A DNA stretch of 64,000 bases from Bradyrhizobium sp. WSM471 (GCF_000244915.1 NZ_CM001442.1:2170001-2234000), one strand, 5' to 3'. Shown: positions 34,060-43,028, counted from the first letter of the stretch. Numbers and translations: made by a program. The notes: generated by a model not told the origin, from the letters alone.

Positions 34060-35097
34060 ATGGCCCTGGATCGATGCCGCATCGGGATCATCATCGTCGG
34101 CTTCCGCAATCCTGAAGACGTACGGGCTTGCCTCGCCGCACTATCGCGTTCAGCGGTTGAACCGCGCTTTGACGTTTTCATTTGCGAGAACGGCGGAGAC
34201 GGGGCATTTGCTCTGCTGTGCGAAACACTAATCGGGCCGGCAGGGCCATGCGCTAGAGGCTCGGATGCCCCCCCCGAGGCGCCGGCGGCCGTTTCTTCGG
34301 GACAGATCGAAATCGCCCGGTTTGCACTAAAGGGACGCAACACACGAGTGTGGGTTGGCTGCGCAACGCAAAATTTGGGTTACGCCGGAGGCACTAACGT
34401 CTGGATTCATCGCGTGTTGCCAAACCCGGAATGGGACGGGGTATGGGTGCTCAACCCGGACTCAGAGCCCGAACCGAACGCTTTGAAGGCTCTGGTTGAG
34501 CGCTCTTCGGCTGGCAACAAGGGGATGGTGGGCAGCACGATCGTGCCTGATGTTCACTGCGCGACTGTGTATTGCCGCGCCGGTCATCGATGGCGGAGGC
34601 TTCGCGCTGATCTTGCGTTGATTGGCCATGGCGAGCCCGTCTACGCCCCTGTGGACCTCAAGTCGATAGAGGCTGATCTCGATTGCATCTCCGGTGGATC
34701 GATGTACGTCACGAGGCGTTGCCTTGAGGACATCGGCCCCATGGATGAACGGTTCTTCCTCTTCTACGAGGACGCCGATTGGTCAGAGCGAGCAAAGAAG
34801 CACGGCCTTGGTTATGCACCTGATTCGATCGTACCGCACAAAGGGGGGACGACCATCGGATCAGCCCGCCGTCGAGCAGAAAGATCCTACCTTTCAGTTT
34901 ACCTCGAAAGCCGCAATAATCTAACGTTCGTTCGGATGCACTGGCCCCGATACGTGTTGCTGGCGGGTCTGTTTGGATGCATCCAAGCGATGATGTATTT
35001 GTTCGCACGCTCGCCCAGAAACTTCCAGGCGGCCGCGAAAGGCCTATTAGCGGGTATACGAGGAGAAACAGGCCAACCACGATTTCACGACCGCTGA
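34060..35097 (+). CDS. Glycosyltransferase family 2 (rhamnosyltransferase-like)
   Basis: A 345-residue GT-A glycosyltransferase starting IGIIIVGFRNPEDVRACLAA, with the donor-binding motif VLNPDSEPEPNALKAL and the acceptor-side region ISGGSMYVTRRCLEDIGPMD followed by FFLFYEDADWSERAKKHG. These features are typical of GT2 enzymes adding rhamnose-like sugars to surface polysaccharides, though the sugar is unknown. A GGGAG site lies just before the ATG. It is divergent from the broken Hint gene with 43 bases between and is isolated from the glycan cluster in the first 16 kb. Confidence 0.92.
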   Translation: MALDRCRIGIIIVGFRNPEDVRACLAALSRSAVEPRFDVFICENGGDGAFALLCETLIGPAGPCARGSDAPPEAPAAVSSGQIEIARFALKGRNTRVWVGCATQNLGYAGGTNVWIHRVLPNPEWDGVWVLNPDSEPEPNALKALVERSSAGNKGMVGSTIVPDVHCATVYCRAGHRWRRLRADLALIGHGEPVYAPVDLKSIEADLDCISGGSMYVTRRCLEDIGPMDERFFLFYEDADWSERAKKHGLGYAPDSIVPHKGGTTIGSARRRAERSYLSVYLESRNNLTFVRMHWPRYVLLAGLFGCIQAMMYLFARSPRNFQAAAKGLLAGIRGETGQPRFHDR

Positions 35098-35134
35098 GGG
35101 CGGTGGTCGCTCACAGAGATAGTGGATCGGGCTT

Positions 35135-35440
35135 TTATTTGTGCGCGTCCATCACGCGCGTCATCGCAGGGTGCGTCCGAGTCTTTACCTTGATCCAGTC
35201 CTTCGAACGTCCGGCACCATAGCGCCGGTCGCGTCGTTTTGAGATTAGGCCCTCCGGGCCCATGCGGCAGGCAGCGCCGAACAGCTCCGGCCCGAGCTCC
35301 GCGCCCTCGAACGGCGCGACGAACATGCCGTCCGGCCGGCCGCGCAGCAGACGCGCCAGATTGGTCTTGCGCAGGCTCAGCGGCACCGGCCGCAACTCCT
35401 TGCCGCAGAGCGCGAGGATGTCTTCCGAGACATCCTCGAC
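35135..35440 (-). pseudogene. C-terminal fragment of an ATP-dependent DNA ligase (LigD-type)
   Basis: From about DILALCGKELR onward the frame follows the end of the ligase domain of rhizobial LigD-type proteins: PVPLSLRKTNLARLLRGR, MFVAPFEGAELGPELF and MGPEGLISKRRDRRYGAGRS. The catalytic Lys motif and the other LigD domains are absent, so it cannot ligate DNA alone. The few residues before DILAL belong to a different gene, so this is the downstream half of a chimeric junction. Confidence 0.75.
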
Positions 35441-35525
35441 CAACGCCCGGCGGTGAAGGCGATGACCCTGACCGGGTTGCTGTACTCGCCTGACATCAGG
35501 TCAGTGGTGACGGTGTCGAGGTCGG
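35441..35525 (-). pseudogene. Fragment of a second gene fused to the ligase remnant
   Basis: On the minus strand this short piece reads DLDTVTTDLMSGEYSNPVRV then IAF, and in the next frame DVSEDILAL. It resembles a conserved rhizobial hypothetical protein (…LMSGQY.NPVRV.AFN.AEGWSRDVSEDIA). The ligase frame takes over exactly at the shared residues DI. This indicates a deletion or recombination that joined two genes. Confidence 0.5.
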
Positions 35526-36008
35526 TTGCTCGCGGCGATCGTTAAGCCGAAGGCCGAAAAAGCCCGACGAGGTTTAGCCCGGTAACCGGCCAGCCGGCGG
35601 CATCGGCTGGAACGCGCAGCCTACGCCGCATGCTTACGACGCGAACAAAGGCAATCAGGCCTGCCAACTCGCGGCTGGACACGTCAAGGCTCCGGCAAGC
35701 TTTTGGTGTGTCGATACCAGGTTGGAGTCAGGCTATGCACCGTGAACTCGATCGTTTGATTCGGCTAGGATAGTTCAGGTGCTTGTCAAGATCCGGGCGC
35801 TTCTGCCGTCGATCGTCATCGGTCGTAGCGAGCATATGGTTGGCAAAGCTAACTCCTGCTGATCCGGCAAAAGGGGGGTACGAGCAGCAAGCGGTCGTGA
35901 AGCTCTCCGAACCTGCTGGTGCTCAAGTCAAGTCGCGATCATGAGCCGCCTCAAACAGCAGCTTCGAAGAAGGCAGCATCGAAGACCGACGCCCGACAGG
36001 ATCGTGGG
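35526..36008. other. Gene-free stretch with no clear content
   Basis: No open frame here looks coding on either strand. It is probably decayed DNA between the ligase relic and the H-NS-like gene. Confidence 0.45.
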
Positions 36009-36260
36009 CTATGTGAGTTTTATATCTTCGAGTGTTGTTCCCGCCGCAAGTAAGTCGTGTACCCATCGCGGTTGACTCCCGCGTCCACACCACGTCTGTG
36101 ACGGATTGTTGGGGTTTCGGTATTTTGGACGGACAGGTGGATATGCCTTCCGCGGCTTGGTCAGGTGAGATTTTAGATTGGTTCGTTGTTGGATCGTCTC
36201 GCTAATTTCGTGATGATGAAGCAAAAGGTCGTCCAACGACATGGATTGATAGTCCCTCAT
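36009..36260 (-). CDS. Shortened H-NS-family DNA-binding protein
   Basis: The 83-residue product has the H-NS C-terminal DNA-binding core (PKYRNPNNPSQTWCGRGSQP, then RWVHDLLAAGTTLEDIKLT). The usual family form is TWSGRG; here Ser is replaced by Cys. The N-terminal oligomerisation part is only about 28 residues (MSLDDLLLHHHEISETIQQR), shorter than usual, so oligomerisation may be weakened. Such proteins silence horizontally acquired AT-rich DNA. It is a single gene with no operon partner. Confidence 0.82.
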   Translation of the reverse strand: MRDYQSMSLDDLLLHHHEISETIQQRTNLKSHLTKPRKAYPPVRPKYRNPNNPSQTWCGRGSQPRWVHDLLAAGTTLEDIKLT

Positions 36261-36334
36261 CGCTACCTCCCCGGTGCAGAAAAGATCTTGTAATGAAAAT
36301 GCTTATGAGATGATCCCTTGATGCGCGTACGCGA

Positions 36335-36652
36335 TCAACGCGTGGCCCGGCAAATCGGAGACAAGGTTGAAAGAATCGGCGGTGTAGTCGCCAGGTGGAC
36401 GACTGCTCCGTTTTCGATTGTTAACGTGCCGCCAGTCGTCGCATTTTGGACGTAACTGATAGAGGCTGAATTGGCGTCGAAGTTGTTCAACTCGATAACA
36501 TCCAGATCGTTGAACCCTGAAATCGTACCGTTGAAATGAAAGGCATCTCCGAGTGACAGGGTGCCACCACTGGTTAACCCAAAAACCACGTTGGCGCTTG
36601 AGGCGGCCTCGAAGTTAACGCCGTACCCACGCTGGTTGTTGGCCACGAGCAC
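36335..36652 (-). pseudogene. Fragment of a large RTX/adhesin-type repeat protein
   Basis: The 105-residue frame reads GGTLSLGDAFHFNGTISGFN, DVIELNNFDANSASISYVQN and GGTLTIENGAVVHL, matching the repeat modules of giant calcium-binding, type I-secreted adhesins and hemolysin-like proteins of rhizobia. The rest of such a protein (normally thousands of residues) and its secretion signal are missing, and the last residues are not typical. It is a relic of a possible T1SS cargo. Confidence 0.65.
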
Positions 36653-36779
36653 AATACAGACGAGGGTCCCCGCCGGATGGTGGGGGCATCGCCGAAAGCG
36701 TCACTACCCGGAGATCGACTTGGGAGCCTGAACCGGCTAGAACGATTCGCGGGGGCCTCCTTTGGCAAGGAGCGGCTTC

Positions 36780-36950
36780 ATGATGACTTTTCCTCGTACT
36801 GCGTGTTTTGCATTCACTGTCGGACGGCGTAATTGCGGTTGCATTTGCTGCCATCCCGAAAACCGCGACCTCTTGCGGGACAGCGCCAAGTCAATCAAGC
36901 CCGTCGCCTTGCGTGCGCTGCAAGTTCTTAAGCCGGTCGCGGATATCTAA
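36780..36950 (+). pseudogene. Broken small membrane protein upstream of the Cys-rich lipoprotein
   Basis: The start reads MTFPRTACFAFTV and then, after a frame change, GVIAVAFAAI, echoing the 49-residue membrane protein at 59566-59715 (MIGPRTAVVVSTVAFAITVA). In both places the frame precedes a Cys-rich lipoprotein gene. This copy is disrupted by at least one frameshift. Confidence 0.5.
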
Positions 36951-36978
36951 GCTTTGCGCCTGTGAGCAGACGGATCCT

Positions 36979-37188
36979 GTGCGGAAAGCGATCTTGGCGG
37001 GTGCCACAGCGCTCGCCGCTTGTGCGGGTGATGACGACGTCACAGGCGCGACAAATGCGTGCGCAGCCAAGTTGTATTCAACGTTTGATCAGAAGAAATT
37101 CGATCAATGCGTCAACGCGTGCATTAAGTGCGAGAACGGTGTCATGACGCCGTCTTCGACATCATGCAGGCTCAAAGGCGCCCGTTAG
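36979..37188 (+). CDS. Cys-rich small lipoprotein (copy 1)
   Basis: The 69-residue product, read from a GTG at 36979, has a lipoprotein signal with lipobox ALAAC (Cys15). The mature part is Cys-rich: TNACAAK, FDQCVNACIKCENGVMT and SCRLKGAR. It matches the 59722-59958 protein over its whole mature length but has Ser in place of one Cys near the end. It is probably disulphide-bonded at the periplasmic face of a membrane. The start could also be further upstream. Confidence 0.72.
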   Translation: MRKAILAGATALAACAGDDDVTGATNACAAKLYSTFDQKKFDQCVNACIKCENGVMTPSSTSCRLKGAR

Positions 37189-37723
37189 AGCGGCGCGCGT
37201 ATGGTACAGGATTGTTTGTCCAGCAGCGTTTACAACCGTTGTTGATTTGCAGAATTTGCGACATTCCTTTTAAGTCGCCAAAAGCGTAGCCTCAGCGGCG
37301 AGACCATCGCGATACCAGGGATGAGTATGAAGCTGCGAGGTGAGGGCGGCAAGTTCGGTAGCGCCCGTGTAGTGTGCGCGATGTTCGGAATATGATCGTG
37401 CCTAGTCACCCCGCCTTCTAGAGGCAAAGAGTACCGCTTAAAGCGGCGTGCACTGTTCGCAAAGCTGCTGAAGCGGGCGTGAGGCACAGATGGCCACAAA
37501 TTTACAAATCGAAGCCCATCGTAGAAATGCCAAACGGAGCACAGGTCCCAATCGGTGTCCGGTAAGGCCCGCTCCAGGCCAACGCGCTGCGCCATGGACT
37601 GTCACGACGGGAGACGAGCAAAGGTTCGTCAATTGAGCGCATCTGCTTGTCGATCATCGCAGCTCTTGGTATCAAGGCGACCGCGGATATTGCCTCGCCA
37701 AGATCCATCACATTCGCTTTGAC
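37189..37723. other. Intergenic stretch with no gene seen
   Basis: Open frames exist on the minus strand but none has a start signal or looks coding. No repeat or hairpin of note was found. Confidence 0.45.
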
Positions 37724-37861
37724 ATGCTGACTGCGCTATTGACCTTGCTCGAACAGGTCGATGCAAAGAGCTTGCGCTGCCTCGAGCGCTACGAGCGGGC
37801 GGTGCTTGCAAAGCAGAAAAGAGGCTTCGCGGTTTGGCCAAAGCGCAGACGTGATCCGTGA
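37724..37861 (+). CDS. Small hypothetical protein, frameshifted at its end
   Basis: The 45-codon frame reads MLTALLTLLEQVDAKSLRCL, ERYERAVLAKQKRGFAVW. In the other copy of this duplicated segment, the matching end reads QKRALRGLAKAQT and stops, so one base has been lost here near the end and the tail is changed. It is a short coiled-coil-like protein of unknown role. Only its 3' end is present at 21640. Confidence 0.5.
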   Translation: MLTALLTLLEQVDAKSLRCLERYERAVLAKQKRGFAVWPKRRRDP

Positions 37862-38301
37862 ATGGGTCGGTTCCAGCTTCTCGTCGCGGCGCATGACGTC
37901 AATTGGCTCCTGCAAGCGGCGGGCACTGCAGCTTATCCGCGTCTTCAAATCTTCTAAATTTAAACCACGTCTCCCAGTTTTTAAACCAGCCGATTGGGCA
38001 GCGTTCGCTCCGCCTGGACCCAGCACCATCCAACAGCACCCCGGCCCCGAGTTGCGCGCGAACGAAGGAAACGCTTTGACTCAAGGCACTAGGCGTTGAT
38101 TGCGCAGTCGCACACCGAGGGAGCAGCGCGGCCCCTGCGGGCAAATTGCTTCCCACGCTGGAGGACGCGCGACGGCTCCATTTATGAGGATTTAATTCGT
38201 TTCAAATCGACGCTCGACGCTAGATGTCTGAGGCCCAATTTCCGCCAAACTCGAAGCCATTTTTAGCTTCGGGGCAGGATTAACCCGTAGGAGTCCTGCA
38301 T

Positions 38302-38820
38302 ATGTTAAGACGAGTTTTTGTCGCGTTTGTCTTGGTCATTGTCGGGGCCACCGCTTCAGAAGCGCGCCGTCCAAATTTTGATAAAGCGCCTGAGTGCAAC
38401 GTCACGATGCCCTGCGACTTTTCGTTTTCGCAACCATATAAATTCAGCAATTCACGACGATCGCAGACGCTTCGGTTAGCACGCGCTCTGATGTCGTTTG
38501 CTGAAGCCACGGTAGACCGAGGGCAAGTCGTTGGTAGCCGGCCGGCAGGCTGCCCTCGCGCCTTCTGCGGATGCGGTGCATCCATCAAGGTGTTTGGTCG
38601 CATCGTGCCGGACTTAAATCTCGCGTCCAATTGGCTACGATTTCCTCGCGCAACGCCAGCTCCGGGAATGGTTGCCGCGCGGCATGGTCACGTGTTTGTC
38701 CTAGAGCAGCATGTTAGCGGCGACGTATGGATGGCATACGATGCCAACTCGGGAGGAGGCGCGACGAGAATCCACGCGCGCTCTCTACGAGGTTATACGG
38801 TCGTCAATCCTCGCGCCTGA
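38302..38820 (+). CDS. Exported Cys/His protein, possible NlpC/CHAP-like hydrolase (copy 2)
   Basis: A 172-residue paralogue of 22127-22645 with the same signal peptide (VFVAFVLVIVGATASEA), Cys cluster CPRAFCGC, HGHVFVL and YDANSG. Eleven of the twelve differences fall between residues 24 and 69; from residue 70 on there is one change. Both copies are intact, which suggests they are, or recently were, functional. A cell-wall or secreted-amidase role is only inferred from the order of Cys, His and Asn. Confidence 0.85.
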   Translation: MLRRVFVAFVLVIVGATASEARRPNFDKAPECNVTMPCDFSFSQPYKFSNSRRSQTLRLARALMSFAEATVDRGQVVGSRPAGCPRAFCGCGASIKVFGRIVPDLNLASNWLRFPRATPAPGMVAARHGHVFVLEQHVSGDVWMAYDANSGGGATRIHARSLRGYTVVNPRA

Positions 38821-38905
38821 GGCGATCGCACGGCCGGTGGGGCGTTGGACGACGACCCTCCGGCCGAGCGGCGACAGCGTCTGTCAGCAGGCTTACCCTC
38901 TGCCT
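38785..38905 (-). pseudogene. 3' remnant of the convergent 112-residue gene
   Basis: In the minus strand, VAARPEGRRPTPP and ARIDDRITS match the end of the gene at 22610-22948 (VAARPEGRCQTPH). The 5' two-thirds are absent, because the duplicated segment ends inside the gene. It is not expressed as a protein in its own right. Confidence 0.6.
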
Positions 38906-38916
38906 CTTGCCCGTGA

Positions 38917-39042
38917 CTAACCGTGCTTCAACGCGGCCTCAAAGACCTTCCTCAAGTCGGGGTCTCCTAAAATCTCGTCCGCGGCGCTGAACTCGGCCAC
39001 TGGCTGCCAATCTAGATCCTTGGTCGCTTCAGGCAGAATCGA
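38917..39042 (-). pseudogene. Short conserved fragment without a start codon
   Basis: The reading ATKDLDWQPVAEFSAADEIL, DPDLRKVFEAALKHG is open to a stop at 38917, but no ATG, GTG or TTG precedes it at a suitable place. A more degraded copy lies at 60897-61015. It is probably the C-terminus of a conserved small protein whose 5' end was lost. Confidence 0.5.
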
Positions 39043-39367
39043 GGGTTGAATGCGTAGGCGGTGCGGCCGGTGCGTTCGCCAGATGCGCCTTGCTCAACGA
39101 ATTGTTGAAGCCTGTTCATCTAACTCGTCCCACGATAATCCCGTAGAGCATCCAACCTTAGTCGGCCGTACGATGCGAGAGCGGCCACGCCTATCGGGCG
39201 ACGGCTGTCCCACGTGTGACGGCGCCGTCAGAAGACGCCGGCCCGGCGATGCCGGGGCGAGGATCGGTGGGGCTGGTGCAGACGGCGATAAGCCATTTGA
39301 CGAACGGTCAGGTGCCTGGGCAATCCGAAGCCTACTAGAATGTCGCTTTCTTCGAAAGATCATTCCG
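39043..39367. other. Gene-free stretch
   Basis: No credible gene. A GC-rich palindromic piece (GCCCGGCGATGCCGGGGC near 39240) is present but has no T-run. Confidence 0.4.
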
Positions 39368-39505
39368 TGACAAGCAGTATTGAAGACCTCCAGATGTTAC
39401 GCCTGATCATGGCTTTCAGAAAATCAAGAACGGCGACGCGCGCCGTTTGGTTTTGCGCTACGTTGAGGAAGTGGCGTTTAAGCAAGCCGCCGTTCGCCTT
39501 CGACA
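39368..39505 (+). pseudogene. Frameshifted paralogue of the 50770 gene
   Basis: It opens with VTSSIEDLQMLRLIMAF, like TQPVEDLQMLRLIKAF in the intact gene at 50770-50931. After the Phe codon one base is missing; in the next frame QKIKNGDARRLVLRYVEE continues the homology. A single deletion has broken the gene. Confidence 0.7.
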
Positions 39506-39632
39506 AACGTCTCGCTCTTGTAGTTCCCGTTGGAGCGCCTCATCGGACATCGGCAGCCTCAAAAACTCTGACGGTTTTAGTCGTAACGCTTGAATATGCC
39601 TTGTTCCAAATCCGCGTTGTCGGCGAGCTTTC

Positions 39633-39767
39633 GCAATCGAACTGTCGCAAATCCTTCGCCCTGATCGTTATCCCGCCCTCTTCAGCGCTGCCCAGAAAAT
39701 CCTAAGCGGCATCGTCGGTGCAGCGACCGCACAAGTCGTTCTCATGTTCTTGCCGCGTCCCCCATAG
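39633..39767 (+). pseudogene. C-terminal fragment of a VanZ-like membrane protein
   Basis: The open reading to the stop at 39767 is AIELSQILRPDRYPALFSAA, KILSGIVGAATAQVVLMFLP, almost the same as the end of the VanZ-like protein at 58846-59211. The earlier membrane segments are missing or in other frames. It is a remnant of a third copy of this family in the window. Confidence 0.7.
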
Positions 39768-39787
39768 CAGCTCGCCAAATCAGGACC

Positions 39788-39952
39788 CATCTTAGAACTT
39801 GGCTTGCAAAGGAAATCCACGAAGCTCGCCAGATCAAGGGCACCGAGAAGCGCGACCCGGGCATCGTTCGGCGGGCCATGGACCCGGCTATTAAGCCCGA
39901 CAAGGAGCCGAGAGGGCCGATGTTAGATGGTGGCCGGATCACCGCCGTTTAA
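39788..39952 (+). pseudogene. Fragment of a small conserved protein
   Basis: The frame reads RTWLAKEIHEARQIKGTEKR, DPGIVRRAMDPAIKPDKEP and ends at 39952. It is charged and helical and resembles C-termini of small rhizobial proteins, but no start codon fits upstream because of the VanZ fragment. Function unknown. Confidence 0.35.
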
Positions 39953-40197
39953 AGCGCTGCTTCCAAGATGCTCCCAAGTTCGCCAGCTGATGCGGCTCCG
40001 CTATTTGAGTATCGCCGTAGATACCGTATTCGCCATCAGAACGCGGTGACAGCGCCTGTATATCGACCGCCTGAGGCCGTTGATTTTCGAGATCACTTCG
40101 CTTGTAAGATCTCGTCCGTTTGATCCTAAAACACCTGGGCGATCGCAAGCCAGCTCGATACAGCGGCACAAGCGGCGAGCGCCAAGTGGGAAAGAGG

Positions 40198-40389
40198 TTA
40201 AAGAGAAGCGGTGACGTTCGCGTCTGCGACCAGCCTGATGTTCTTCCTGCGCACGTGCCGAGCTCTGTTTCGGGCTTCGGCCTCTGCTGCCGCAACAAGT
40301 TTGCGCAGCCGCTTTACCTCCAGCAAAATATCGATCAGTCTTTGCCTTTCCTCGGAAATGCGTCGCAAACGCTCGCTGGAAAGATCCAT
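40198..40389 (-). CDS. Small coiled-coil protein
   Basis: The product of about 63 residues, starting at an internal ATG with GAGG before it, is a charged helix (LSSERLRRISEERQRLIDIL, LRKLVAAAEAEARNRARHV). No family recognised. It has no operon neighbour and might be a DNA- or protein-binding coiled coil. Confidence 0.5.
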   Translation of the reverse strand: MDLSSERLRRISEERQRLIDILLEVKRLRKLVAAAEAEARNRARHVRRKNIRLVADANVTASL

Positions 40390-40633
40390 TGGCGCCTCAC
40401 ACAAAATAGAAGCCGATTAAAATCGTAAGCAGCTCCTCAACTCTATACGATTTTCGCGAAACTGAAAGCGAAATTCGGCGACCGTAAGCTGCTCTGCAAT
40501 GCCCCTTCTGTTGCTGGACGGGTCCGTAGATCGGAATTCGTCAGACAGCAATGAGGCAAGGTTAAATGGCACGGCGAATGCAACGTGAGGAGAAAGGTTG
40601 CGTCGGCTCAGCTACTCCGACGCCGAGCGGCTT

Positions 40634-41485
40634 TCAATTGATAAATCGAACAGCAAGCATAAGTCGGTCGCGCTCGGTCGGCGGAGTAGCGCGGTGGTAA
40701 CATGACGTATCCTGAACGAAGCCGGTGCCTGCTTTGCCTTCGATGATGACTTCGTTTTCTAATCCAAACTGCTTGCGCACACTTGCTTCGCTTGCCGACG
40801 CCGAGCCAAGAAGCATACGAAGCGGCTTGCGATTGTGTGAGCGCTTCATCATTACGTGCGCTCCGGAATTGCGGTCGCTATCGGTTATATAGAAGTTGGC
40901 GTATACGAAGTTGTATCCCTCCACGTCATAATGATAGTCAAGCACGTTCTGATGCTTCAGCCGTCGGCGCTCCTCCTGGGTAAAGTCCGCCGCAAAGCTC
41001 CAGTTGATGATGGTCATCACCTTGCGAGGTTCGTGCCCAAGGTAAGTCCGCACGATGGCTTGTAATACGGGATCATCGACAATGGCTTGCACTGCAGGAC
41101 AGCGGGTCGGCTTGTGAATACCGGCGACTGGCACGGATCTACCGTCGGGAGCTTTACCTCTGATCACTTCCGAATATCGGAACGTGGGGCCATTCGGGTC
41201 GTAGCTGGCGTGAAGCGGCTCCGTGCGAGCAAAGGTGTCAATTTCGCTCACTATATACGCCGGGAGATTTAACCCCACAAACACTGCTTCTTCGGAAATG
41301 GTCTTAACGATTTCGGAGACGTTCCGATGGGGAAAGAGCGTCGGAATTCCATTCTGTTCCGCCAAAACGCCGCGCCCAAATAGCCGCCTTGCAGCACCGT
41401 AGGCTAAACGGACAGTCCGGAATCGACCAAGCACGTAATGTATGTCACCTTCGGAAAATCTTCCGGCTATCCCCTGGAGATTCAT
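40634..41485 (-). CDS. PhyH-family Fe(II)/2-oxoglutarate dioxygenase
   Basis: A 283-residue protein of the phytanoyl-CoA dioxygenase family, which hydroxylates varied small substrates. The metal-binding HxD pair is in LDYHYDVEGYNFVYANFY and the distal His in QDTSCYHRATPPTERDRL, whose Arg would bind 2-oxoglutarate. The first 60 residues (RFRTVRLAYGAARRLFG) are basic and unassigned. It is alone on its strand. Its substrate is unknown; a role in secondary metabolism or sugar modification is possible. Confidence 0.85.
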   Translation of the reverse strand: MNLQGIAGRFSEGDIHYVLGRFRTVRLAYGAARRLFGRGVLAEQNGIPTLFPHRNVSEIVKTISEEAVFVGLNLPAYIVSEIDTFARTEPLHASYDPNGPTFRYSEVIRGKAPDGRSVPVAGIHKPTRCPAVQAIVDDPVLQAIVRTYLGHEPRKVMTIINWSFAADFTQEERRRLKHQNVLDYHYDVEGYNFVYANFYITDSDRNSGAHVMMKRSHNRKPLRMLLGSASASEASVRKQFGLENEVIIEGKAGTGFVQDTSCYHRATPPTERDRLMLAVRFIN

Positions 41486-42112
41486 TGCGGCCTCCAGCTT
41501 GTCAGCAATGACACGGTGTGCCCGCGATCTTTTTTATCGGATGATTAGCTCAACTATGAACATCCATACTTTCGCTTGTCGTTAACATAAATCAATCGAT
41601 GCAGGATGAACGCCTTCTGCATAAAGTAACGAGCGGTCATTGCCGCAGTTTGTTACCTCACACTTAATCCTGTCGTCTCACCTCAATTATCTGCGAGGGG
41701 GACATCTCCGAAAGGTCAGGAAGGCTCACTAAAGCAGCTCGCCATACTATCCAGCGGCCATAAGGCGTTCAACGATATCCTGGAGCGCTGGGCCAGCGTC
41801 AAAGACTCGCATTACATAGATGTGCGCAACCACAAGGGTGAGACGACGAAGGCCGCGCTGGAAGTCAAGTTCAAGCGTATCGCTGTCTTGCCTCGCATCG
41901 GAAGCAGAAACGATCCAGCCTCGACCTGACAGTAATCGACACGCGAGGGAGAACGCTGGCACAACCTGTTCGTCATATGGGTCTCAGCCGAACGGTTGAC
42001 ACTTGCCGAATTCCGATCGTCGCAGGTAATCGCCCGGATATGCAATCCCTCATCTCAAAACTAAGATTTGCTACCATCCCGAGTTACGGCAAAACGCTGA
42101 TGAGACTTGCCC
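41486..42112. other. Long gene-free stretch with one possible remnant
   Basis: It probably holds the promoter of the dioxygenase gene. Near 41750-41950 the minus strand reads LDFQRGLRRLTLVVAHIYVM then FDAGPALQDIVERLMAAG, and the plus strand GHKAFNDILERWASVKDSHY; one of these may be a gene remnant, but I cannot tell which. Confidence 0.35.
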
Positions 42113-42259
42113 ATGTCGACCATCATTTTGATCTTCGCAATATGGATCGGCTTCAACGTAGCCGTTGCGGTTGCGTTGACTTTACGGAGCCCCGGACAAC
42201 ATAGGCCCGCGTTGCAAGCGCGCGTGTTTCATTTGGTTGCGCGAGCAGAGAGCTACTAA
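42113..42259 (+). CDS. 48-residue single-span membrane protein
   Basis: The product begins MSTIILIFAIWIGFNVAVAV and has one transmembrane helix near the N-terminus, then a short basic tail (LRSPGQHRPALQARVFHLVA). Small membrane proteins of this layout are common in rhizobial islands. No further function can be read. Confidence 0.55.
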   Translation: MSTIILIFAIWIGFNVAVAVALTLRSPGQHRPALQARVFHLVARAESY

Positions 42260-42355
42260 CACCGCCTCAATCTCCAGCGCATCAGCCTGCGTACGATGCG
42301 CTGCAGACGAGGAAGGGGCCGCTCGCTGACGAATGGCTGAAGCTCGCGCGCAATT

Positions 42356-42526
42356 CTAGCGGTGGTGCATCCGATTAACCGCCACAATGAGGTCGGGGCG
42401 CTCTAAAATTTCCACCAGTTGGTCGAGAATGGCGCGCTCGTTGTTGCGCGGCTGCGGCTTTAAATACTCTTCCAAAATGATTTGCGCATCGCTGACGGCT
42501 TGAAGGGCCAGGTCTTCATCATGCAT
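42356..42526 (-). CDS. 56-residue acidic helical protein
   Basis: The frame from the ATG at 42526 reads MHDEDLALQAVSDAQIILEE, YLKPQPRNNERAILDQLVE, ILERPDLIVAVNRMHHR and stops at 42356. It is a charged two-helix protein with no known family. Its regular codon phase and clean start and stop support a real gene. Confidence 0.6.
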   Translation of the reverse strand: MHDEDLALQAVSDAQIILEEYLKPQPRNNERAILDQLVEILERPDLIVAVNRMHHR

Positions 42527-42636
42527 GGAGTTAAACTCCGCTGTAATCCACAGATAATACAGCGTCGACTAAATTGGTTCCATTTAAATTAAATCCGGAG
42601 TTTATTCCTGCGGTTGGACGGACTGGACGCATAGGA

Positions 42637-42884
42637 ATGGCTCAGCTGGTGCCAAAATTGAACCGCAACGTGAGAGGCGGACGTTGGTTTGTGGCCGTCA
42701 AGACAGGTTGCGGACCCGACTCTCATATCGGGATTTTGAGACCGAAGAGGGAGCCAAGGAATGGATATTGACCAAGTCCAAGTGTTGGCGGGCAAACCGG
42801 CAGCCTAGACGAGCGCGTACGGCACGTTCGACGCAGCAATTCGTCCAGCGGCAGTTTTTCGAGTTTTTACACACGGCATACTAA
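42637..42884 (+). pseudogene. Probably frameshifted small gene
   Basis: The first frame reads MAQLVPKLNRNVRGGRWFVA then loses sense; in the next frame RDFETEEGAKEWILTKSKCW follows. Together these resemble a short family with a Trp-containing first strand and a final (F.TE.EA..WI) helix. A single base change between them is likely. Confidence 0.4.
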
Positions 42885-43028
42885 GGCTACGGACGGCTCT
42901 GCTGTTGAGTTTCAACGAGAACCGGCCCGCCGCCATACGCGCGGTAGACGACAGACCGTTCCGGGTGGATGGCGCGAAACCGTCGCGCCACAGACCGGTC
43001 ATTCAACGTTTTCGCGGGAGCGGCGTTC

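Larger units (their letters stand above)
37815..38915. repeat. Duplicated 1.1-kb segment, copy 2
   Basis: This is the counterpart of 21640-22740 in the same orientation. It carries the end of the small gene at 37724, a 430-base non-coding leader ending TAGGAGTCCTGCAT before the ATG, the second Cys/His protein gene and a remnant of the convergent gene. The copies diverge abruptly on both sides. Confidence 0.85.
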
